Assembly (NCBI RefSeq): GCF_000737785.1
Contig: NZ_JPRO01000001.1
Coordinates: 124,001 to 188,000, forward strand
From: Chryseobacterium luteum
Lineage (GTDB): Bacteria > Bacteroidota > Bacteroidia > Flavobacteriales > Weeksellaceae
Length of the DNA: 64,000 nt
Direction of reading: 5' to 3'
Positions 58,728 to 64,000 of this stretch are shown piece after piece (the first letter of the stretch is position 1; each line of letters begins with the position of its first letter). The notes below the pieces were generated by a model. The model worked only from the letters and a program-made list of their open reading frames with translations. It had not been told where the DNA came from and did not search any database. A program made the position numbers and the translations under genes.

Positions 58728-60125
58728 ATGTCAGGACATTACGAAGCTCCGATAAGGGAACCTCTAATTATTGGTCACAAAACTTATCACGATATCACAG
58801 AAGATATTGCACGACCTATCGAAGAAAGAGCAGGTAAACTATGGTGGATTTCACTGTATGCAGCCTTAGTTCTATTCATCTACGGATTTGGCTGTATCGC
58901 TTATACTATCGGGACAGGTATTGGAGCATGGGGGCTTAACAGAACTATTAACTGGGGTTGGGATATTACCAACTTCGTATGGTGGGTAGGTATCGGTCAC
59001 GCCGGGACCCTAATCTCCGCAGTATTATTATTATTTAGACAGCGTTGGAGAATGTCTGTAAACCGTTCAGCGGAAGCGATGACGATCTTCGCAGTTGTAC
59101 AGGCAGCCATCTTCCCTGTAATCCACATGGGTAGAGTTTGGGTAGGATATTGGGTATTCCCATTACCTAACCAGTTCGGTTCTCTTTGGGGGAACTTTAA
59201 CTCGCCTCTACTTTGGGACGTATTTGCAATCTCTACGTATTTCTCAGTATCAACTGTATTCTGGTTCATGGGGCTAATCCCTGACTTTGCAATGATCAGA
59301 GATAGAGCTAAAACTCCTTGGACTAAGAAAATTTATACATTCCTTGCTTTCGGTTGGGGTGGTAAAGCAAAACACTGGCAGAGATTCGAAGAGCTTTCTT
59401 TGGTTCTTGCAGGTTTGGCAACTCCACTTGTATTCTCAGTACACACTACGGTATCTTTTGACTTCGCAACTTCGGTTATTAAAGGATGGCACTCTACAAT
59501 CTATCCTCCTTACTTCGTTGCGGGTGCGATCTTCTCAGGATTCGCAATGGTACAGACACTATTGTTAATTGCAAGAAAAGTTTGTCACTTAGAAGATTAT
59601 ATTACAATGTATCATATTGAAATTATGAACATCGTAATTATCTTAACAGGTGGTATGGTAACTGTAGCTTATGCCACTGAATATTTCATCGGATGGTACT
59701 CAGGATCAAGATTTGAAGACTTTACATATCTTTCTCCGGGTGCAGCTGTTGGACCTTACTGGTGGGCTTTCTGGGCATTGATTACTTGTAACCTTATTAT
59801 TCCGGCTTCATTCTGGTTCAAGAGACTAAGAACAAATATTATCTGGACTTTCATCGTTGCATTGATCATCAACATCGGTATGTGGTTCGAGCGTTTTGAT
59901 ATCATCGTTATCAACCTTTCGAGAGATTACCTTCCAGGATCATGGACTATGTTTAAGCCAACGATCATTGATGTGGGTGTATACTTAGGAACGATCGGAT
60001 TCTTCTCTGTATTATTCTTACTATACGCAAGAACGTTCCCTGTAATTGCACAGGCTGAATTAAAATCGATTCTGAAAATTTCAGGTGAAACTTATAAAGC
60101 AAAAGAAGGAGATGAGCACCACTAA
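58728..60125 (+). CDS. actC: Alternative complex III membrane subunit ActC (NrfD family, 465 aa)
   Basis: NrfD-type integral membrane protein that forms a quinol site with ActB. About ten membrane helices are visible, for example LWWISLYAALVLFIYGFGCI near 38-57. Typical NrfD residues include NFVWWVGIGHAGTLISAVLLL near 83-103 and the loop IPDFAMIRDRA near 184-194. The N-terminus is REPLIIGHKTYHDITEDIA, a usual start in ActC. It starts 25 bases after actB and its stop codon overlaps the actD start by 14 bases. Confidence 0.94.
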   Translation: MSGHYEAPIREPLIIGHKTYHDITEDIARPIEERAGKLWWISLYAALVLFIYGFGCIAYTIGTGIGAWGLNRTINWGWDITNFVWWVGIGHAGTLISAVLLLFRQRWRMSVNRSAEAMTIFAVVQAAIFPVIHMGRVWVGYWVFPLPNQFGSLWGNFNSPLLWDVFAISTYFSVSTVFWFMGLIPDFAMIRDRAKTPWTKKIYTFLAFGWGGKAKHWQRFEELSLVLAGLATPLVFSVHTTVSFDFATSVIKGWHSTIYPPYFVAGAIFSGFAMVQTLLLIARKVCHLEDYITMYHIEIMNIVIILTGGMVTVAYATEYFIGWYSGSRFEDFTYLSPGAAVGPYWWAFWALITCNLIIPASFWFKRLRTNIIWTFIVALIINIGMWFERFDIIVINLSRDYLPGSWTMFKPTIIDVGVYLGTIGFFSVLFLLYARTFPVIAQAELKSILKISGETYKAKEGDEHH

Positions 60126-60633
60126 AATTGTATACGGACTTTATGCTGACGACGACGATCTAATGAACGGCGTTAAAGCATTCAACGATAAAGGAATTGC
60201 GATAAACGAAGTTTATACTCCATTCCCGGTTCACGGACTTGATAAAGCTTTAGGATTAAAGAAAACAAGAATTTCTGATGCTGCCTTTTTCTATGCTCTT
60301 TATGGTGTTACCATCGGGAGTACTGTAACCTGGTATGTGATGAATCATGACTGGCCTCAAAACATTGGTGGTAAACCTGCTTTTGACTGGGCACACAACA
60401 TGCCTGCATTCGTAGTTCCAATGTTTGAATTAATGGTATTCTGTGCAGCTCACATGATGTCTCTAACATTCCTTGTCAGAAACAAAATGTATCCGGGAGC
60501 TCCGGCTCAGAATCCTGATCCAAGAACTACTGATGATAAATTCTTGATGGAATTTGTAACTGATGACGTAGAGTCTGTAAAACAGTTGCTGATTGAAACC
60601 GGGGTTGAAGAAATAACTGTTAAAGATGCTTAA
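60112..60633 (+). CDS. actD: Alternative complex III membrane subunit ActD (DUF3341, 173 aa)
   Basis: Small subunit with two membrane helices (about 62-80 and 105-130). I chose the ATG at 60112 (MSTTKIVYGLYADDDDLMNG), because the upstream ATG at 60085 lies deep in actC and adds only a basic leader. DUF3341 features: YTPFPVHGLDKALGLKKTRI near 38-57 and MPAFVVPMFELMVFCAAHMM near 105-124. Two bases separate the stop and the actE start region. Confidence 0.92.
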   Translation: MSTTKIVYGLYADDDDLMNGVKAFNDKGIAINEVYTPFPVHGLDKALGLKKTRISDAAFFYALYGVTIGSTVTWYVMNHDWPQNIGGKPAFDWAHNMPAFVVPMFELMVFCAAHMMSLTFLVRNKMYPGAPAQNPDPRTTDDKFLMEFVTDDVESVKQLLIETGVEEITVKDA

Positions 60634-60634
60634 A

Positions 60635-61336
60635 ATGAAAAAGAATGTATTAAAAATTACAGCTGTTTTAGGTTTAACAACGGTTTTACTTAATTCTTGC
60701 GGACCAAAAGAAAATACACCATTAGTATATTTTCCTGATATGTACTTCCCCGTAGCTTACGATCCATTGATGAAAGCTCAGGATGCCTATTCGGATCATG
60801 AAAATGAAATTCCTGCATTTGTTAAAAATAACGGTGCAACCGGTCTTTCTCCTGTAGAAGGAAGTGTTGCTCAGAATAAAGATGGCATTTTTGAAGAAAG
60901 TTTACTTCCAAAAAACGTAGACGAATATAATGCTGGTTATGATGCATCAAAAACAATGACAACTTCACCTTTAAATCCGGCAAATGCTGCAAAGGATATT
61001 GAAAGAGGAAAAATGTTATTTGATCATACTTGTGCAGCATGTCATGGTGTAGGAGGTGATGGACAGGGACCAATCGTGCAAAGCGGAGCTTTCTCCGGTG
61101 TACCCAACTATGCCGACAGAGAGATTACTGTAGGATCTGTTCATTATGTATTAACTAACGGTAGAAATGCAATGGGATCTTATGCCGGCCAGCTTAATGC
61201 CGGTGACAGATGGAGAGTAGCAATGTACGTGATGAGTGCCTTCAAAAAAGGAGCAGCAGCACCTGCAGCAGCGACAACGGCTGCAGCTACACCAGCCGCA
61301 GCAACAACAGAGACTACTACCGCAACTAAAAAATAA
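60635..61336 (+). CDS. actE: Alternative complex III monohaem cytochrome c lipoprotein ActE (233 aa)
   Basis: The start at 60635 gives the lipoprotein signal KKNVLKITAVLGLTTVLLNSC with the lipid Cys at 22. One haem-binding motif, CAACH, is in DHTCAACHGVGGDGQGP near 129-145; the likely Met ligand is in GRNAMGSYAGQL near 178-189. The first 110 residues hold the ActE-type segment MYFPVAYDPLMKAQDAYSDH. The tail after 215 is Ala/Thr-rich low complexity. It relays electrons with ActA at the periplasmic face. It starts 1 base after actD. Confidence 0.93.
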   Translation: MKKNVLKITAVLGLTTVLLNSCGPKENTPLVYFPDMYFPVAYDPLMKAQDAYSDHENEIPAFVKNNGATGLSPVEGSVAQNKDGIFEESLLPKNVDEYNAGYDASKTMTTSPLNPANAAKDIERGKMLFDHTCAACHGVGGDGQGPIVQSGAFSGVPNYADREITVGSVHYVLTNGRNAMGSYAGQLNAGDRWRVAMYVMSAFKKGAAAPAAATTAAATPAAATTETTTATKK

Positions 61337-61344
61337 GAAAAGAA

Positions 61345-62676
61345 ATGTATAGTTTTTCACCAAAATTAAAATCAACTTCTATAATCCTTCTTGTTGTAGG
61401 TCTAGTTCTATTTGCTATCGGTTTCTTTATGAATAAAGGAATGACTACTGAGAAAATAGAGCATATGATGGAAGCGGTTCATTCTGCCGGTCATACTGCC
61501 CCTACACACTCAAGTGAAATGGTAGGGCCTCAGGACCATGCGTCTCATTTAGAGCACGCAGAGCTTCAGGTTCACAACCAGCCTCTGGCATCGCTGCATT
61601 TTGTAGCTGTCTTTTTCTTTGGAGTGAGTTGTGCTGTATTGTTTTTCTACTGTATTCAGCATGCTGCACACGCAGGTTGGCCTATTATTATTACAAGAGT
61701 AATGGAAGCTATTGCTTCTTATATCCCATATGGTGGTGCTATTCTGGTTATTATGATGATATTGAATATCACTCACAATGGCCACTTGTTCCACTGGATG
61801 GATCCCGAATTGACAGATCCTAATTCTGCACATTTCGATGTGATCCTGTTCGAGAAGAAAAGATTCTTAAATATTCCTTTCTATGCTATCAGAACGATCA
61901 TTTATGTAGTAGGTGCTTCTTTCTTTGCATGGAAACTGAAAGCTCAGTCTAAGAAAGTAGATGAAACTAAATCTAAAGTGGATTATCAGATGCTTTACAG
62001 ATGGGCAGTAGGATATATTGCATTCTTCGGATTTGCTTCTGCTGCTTGGGCATGGGACTGGTTAATGTCTATTGACCCTCACTGGTATTCTACAATGTAT
62101 ATCTGGTATTCAATGGTAAGCTGCCTTTCAAGTGGAATCGCTATGATTATCCTTCTAAGTGTTTACCTGAAGAAGAACGGATTCTTACCTCAGTTCAATG
62201 ACAACCACCTACACGATTTAGGAGTATTCCTTTTCGCTACAAGTATGCTTTGGACATATACATGGTTTGCCCAGTTCATGCTTTACTGGTATGCTAACGT
62301 TCCGGAAGAAGTTAACTATTTCTTTGGAAGATTCCAGCACTATGGACCTACGTTCTTACCAATGCTGATCATCAACTTCCTATTACCTTTATTGGTATTA
62401 GTAAGCAGTAGCATCAAGAGAAACTATAAAGTAGTAACAACAATGGCTGTAGTGGTTATTCTAGGCCACCTTTTAGACTACTTCAATATGGTAATGCCGG
62501 GAACGGTAGGACCTTACTGGAAAAATCCTGAAGTATTCCTATTAATAGCAGGAGCTGTTCTATTTGTAGCAGGATTGTTTATGTTTACTGTATTAAGCGC
62601 TTTATCTAAATTAAAGTTGATTCCTACAGGAAACCCATTCTTACACGAATCTGAAATTTATGAGTATCCTTTCTAA
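61345..62676 (+). CDS. actF: Alternative complex III membrane subunit ActF (443 aa)
   Basis: Second NrfD-like membrane subunit, a paralogue of ActC in fold, with about ten helices. After the first helix (about 12-30) there is a His-rich loop (HSAGHTAPTHSSEM near 47-60 and DHASHLEHAELQVHNQ), then ITHNGHLFHWMDPELTDPNS near 135-154, and WAWDWLMSIDPHWYSTMYIW near 232-251, a strong family motif. It starts 9 bases after actE and is followed by a strong terminator, so it is the last gene of the operon. Confidence 0.93.
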   Translation: MYSFSPKLKSTSIILLVVGLVLFAIGFFMNKGMTTEKIEHMMEAVHSAGHTAPTHSSEMVGPQDHASHLEHAELQVHNQPLASLHFVAVFFFGVSCAVLFFYCIQHAAHAGWPIIITRVMEAIASYIPYGGAILVIMMILNITHNGHLFHWMDPELTDPNSAHFDVILFEKKRFLNIPFYAIRTIIYVVGASFFAWKLKAQSKKVDETKSKVDYQMLYRWAVGYIAFFGFASAAWAWDWLMSIDPHWYSTMYIWYSMVSCLSSGIAMIILLSVYLKKNGFLPQFNDNHLHDLGVFLFATSMLWTYTWFAQFMLYWYANVPEEVNYFFGRFQHYGPTFLPMLIINFLLPLLVLVSSSIKRNYKVVTTMAVVVILGHLLDYFNMVMPGTVGPYWKNPEVFLLIAGAVLFVAGLFMFTVLSALSKLKLIPTGNPFLHESEIYEYPF

Positions 62677-62698
62677 GGACTTGTAACAGAAATAATAT

Positions 62699-62731
62699 TA
62701 AAGACTGATTGTAATGATCAGTCTTTTTTTA
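62699..62731 (+). terminator. Terminator of the act operon
   Basis: AAGACTGATT / ATCAGTCTT with a six-base loop and a run of seven T residues, 23 bases behind actF. Confidence 0.92.
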
Positions 62732-62835
62732 TGCAGAAAAGTGAATATTTTCAAATTCCAGGCAACCATTTTAGATTTTGTATGTCTTATAATAAAGATT
62801 CATAATTATTCAGTAAACCATAAACAAAATATCTC

Positions 62836-63855
62836 ATGAAAAGACATTATCTGCTCTTCGCTGTGTTCATTTTCCTGTTTAGCCTCATTCAGGCGCAAAC
62901 CATAACTTTCGTTTCCGAACAAACGAACAGACCCCTGCCTAAAGTTTCAGTCTTCGGAAAAGACGGGAGTATCCTTGCTTTTTCTGATATTGATGGTAAA
63001 ATTGATAAACAGTCCCTATCACCTGCTCAGGAAAAGTTTCAATTGGTTTACAATAACTTTCCTGTTGCCCTTCTCTCCTATTCAGAACTCAATCAGGATG
63101 TCATTAAAATCAATGATCAGGTTAAAGAAATAGAAACAGTAGTCATCAGGAACACTAAGCCTGCAAAATATATTCTTATCAAAGGAAATTTTAATGCCTA
63201 CGTAACGGTGAACAATAAGCTGAACGGCTACGCAGATGGAATCGTAACTTATATTTTCGATAATAAGACCAAAAAACTGAAAAGCACGAATGTTGAGCAG
63301 TATAGAGTCTTCAGATTGGAAGTCAAAAATGAAAAGAAAGAAACTTCAGCATGGGATTACGGTGGCTCTTTACAGCTTCCAAGACTCAAAAACGTGGGAA
63401 ATCCTGAAGAATACAAAACCAAAAGAAATACCATCAAAGAATTAAAAGGCGACCGGAAAGATCAGATAGAAGTGACGGGTGCTGCCCTTCAGGAGAAAGA
63501 ATTTTCTTTATTTGGATTCAGGTTCTTTGATATCAGAACAATACTCAATATGTCTTTTGAAAAAGGGTCAGAAAAAAGTCTGAAAGATTTCCTTGAATAT
63601 AATGAAGTTACTTTTATAAAACTTAAACACAAAAGCGAACCGAATTACAACCAGATCATCCTTTACAATAACTTTTATCCCACAGAACTTAATTTCAGCA
63701 ATGACGACGATATAGAAAAAGTGAAATTTGATAAGAAAAACAGTAGCTACAAAACCAAGTATTGGCAGGAACCATCCTTCCCGAATATGCAGACTATCTT
63801 CAGTTCATTTTTCAAAGATGATTTGAAAGAACAGCAAAATAAGGTTGAAAATTAA
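62836..63855 (+). CDS. Exported protein of unknown function, carboxypeptidase-regulatory-like N-terminus (339 aa)
   Basis: The signal peptide is MKRHYLLFAVFIFLFSLIQAQ. The next 85 residues (EQTNRPLPKVSVFGKDGSIL ... SDIDGKIDKQSL ... LLSYSEL) have the pattern of the CarboxypepD_reg-like beta-sandwich often found at the start of TonB-dependent receptors and exported Bacteroidota proteins. The remainder is a basic mixed domain that I do not recognise. It is a single gene behind the act operon terminator and not likely part of the respiratory complex. Confidence 0.75.
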   Translation: MKRHYLLFAVFIFLFSLIQAQTITFVSEQTNRPLPKVSVFGKDGSILAFSDIDGKIDKQSLSPAQEKFQLVYNNFPVALLSYSELNQDVIKINDQVKEIETVVIRNTKPAKYILIKGNFNAYVTVNNKLNGYADGIVTYIFDNKTKKLKSTNVEQYRVFRLEVKNEKKETSAWDYGGSLQLPRLKNVGNPEEYKTKRNTIKELKGDRKDQIEVTGAALQEKEFSLFGFRFFDIRTILNMSFEKGSEKSLKDFLEYNEVTFIKLKHKSEPNYNQIILYNNFYPTELNFSNDDDIEKVKFDKKNSSYKTKYWQEPSFPNMQTIFSSFFKDDLKEQQNKVEN

Positions 63856-63928
63856 ATTTGCAATATCGATCCGCGATCTGAAAGCGAACAAAAGAAAAAT
63901 AAAAACTCACTATTAATAAAGGTTTTAT

Positions 63929-63936
63929 TAAATTTG
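63929..63936 (+). promoter_or_regulatory. Promoter -7 element of the last gene
   Basis: TAAATTTG, 17 bases before the ATG at 63953. Confidence 0.45.
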
Positions 63937-63952
63937 CAATAAACAAAATAAA

Positions 63953-64000
63953 ATGAAAAAGTTTTCTTTTCTACTTGTTCTCAGTCTGTTGCTATTTACG
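63953..64000 (+). CDS. Start of an exported protein gene cut by the window edge
   Basis: Sixteen codons, MKKFSFLLVLSLLLFT, form the start of a signal peptide. Nothing can be said about the product. Confidence 0.55.
   Translation, partial: MKKFSFLLVLSLLLFT

Noticed and set aside
61151..61375. Cys/Ser-rich frame opposite the end of actE
   Set aside because: Antisense of the Ala/Thr-rich tail; no independent support.
1..64000. CRISPR arrays, tRNA and rRNA genes, integrase or attachment sites
   Set aside because: No regularly spaced repeats, cloverleaf-like sequences, integrase gene or tRNA-end duplications were found in the gaps.

Overview
The window comes from an AT-rich Bacteroidota chromosome of the Flavobacteriia type, most like Chryseobacterium and relatives (family Weeksellaceae). 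The grounds are: a gliding-motility lipoprotein gene (gldH), a secreted protein with a type IX secretion sorting tail, a complete alternative complex III operon, a class III glutamine synthetase, many proteins whose signal peptide ends in -AQ, promoter elements of the TAnnTTTG kind, and weak ribosome binding sites. Most of the window is core chromosome. I saw no tRNA, rRNA, CRISPR array, intact transposon or prophage. The assignment is from reading alone.

Layout. 0-9.4 kb is an accessory region. It holds the tail of a truncated gene whose end recalls Tc-toxin A subunits, a 1269-residue protein of unknown function, a metzincin-type metalloprotease with an exceptionally long spacer before its Met-turn, and then a cluster of WG-repeat and small exported proteins. 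That cluster is mixed with gene remnants, a 109-bp repeated gene end and a 98-bp direct repeat. One remnant (7983-8131) reads as the frameshifted tail of a second metzincin, so the locus looks like an effector with an array of partner genes and orphan effector ends. 9.4-20.5 kb is ordinary: a WYL regulator, a TonB-domain protein, tadA, membrane and exported proteins, an acetyltransferase, coaX, an M1 aminopeptidase, a DinB-like protein and a 563-residue protein with a nucleoside-phosphorylase-like end. 20.6-23.1 kb is a second AT-rich island of three unrecognised genes, behind a promoter overlapped by a perfect palindrome.

23.3-33.1 kb holds glutamine synthetase III, an NlpC/P60 lipoprotein, a pentapeptide-repeat protein and the cell-shape operon mreB-mreC-mreD-PBP2-rodA (minus strand). 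33.5-38.7 kb is a haem biosynthesis run (hemA, hemC, hemD, hemE) interrupted by two cell-wall-type genes (DUF1287 and an amidase). 39-45 kb is minus strand: sufS, rplY (L25/Ctc), prs, then an SGNH-hydrolase lipoprotein beside an OmpP1/FadL porin. 45.3-49.6 kb is ricT-like PSP1 gene, gldH and a class A penicillin-binding protein, tightly packed. 49.6-54.1 kb has SelO, a type IX cargo protein, a multi-membrane protein and a SPOR protein.

54.2-62.7 kb is the alternative complex III operon actABCDEF, which oxidises quinol and passes electrons to cytochrome c or an oxidase. ActA carries an extra N-terminal monohaem domain, giving six CXXCH motifs. A strong terminator follows actF, so no oxidase genes belong to this operon. 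The window closes with an exported protein and the first 16 codons of another.

How the genes work together: the core part serves envelope building (Mre/PBP/RodA, PBP1A, amidase, NlpC/P60), haem supply and haem-using respiration (hem genes and actA-F), and nitrogen and nucleotide metabolism (glutamine synthetase, prs, tadA). The two accessory islands look like conflict or secretion modules.
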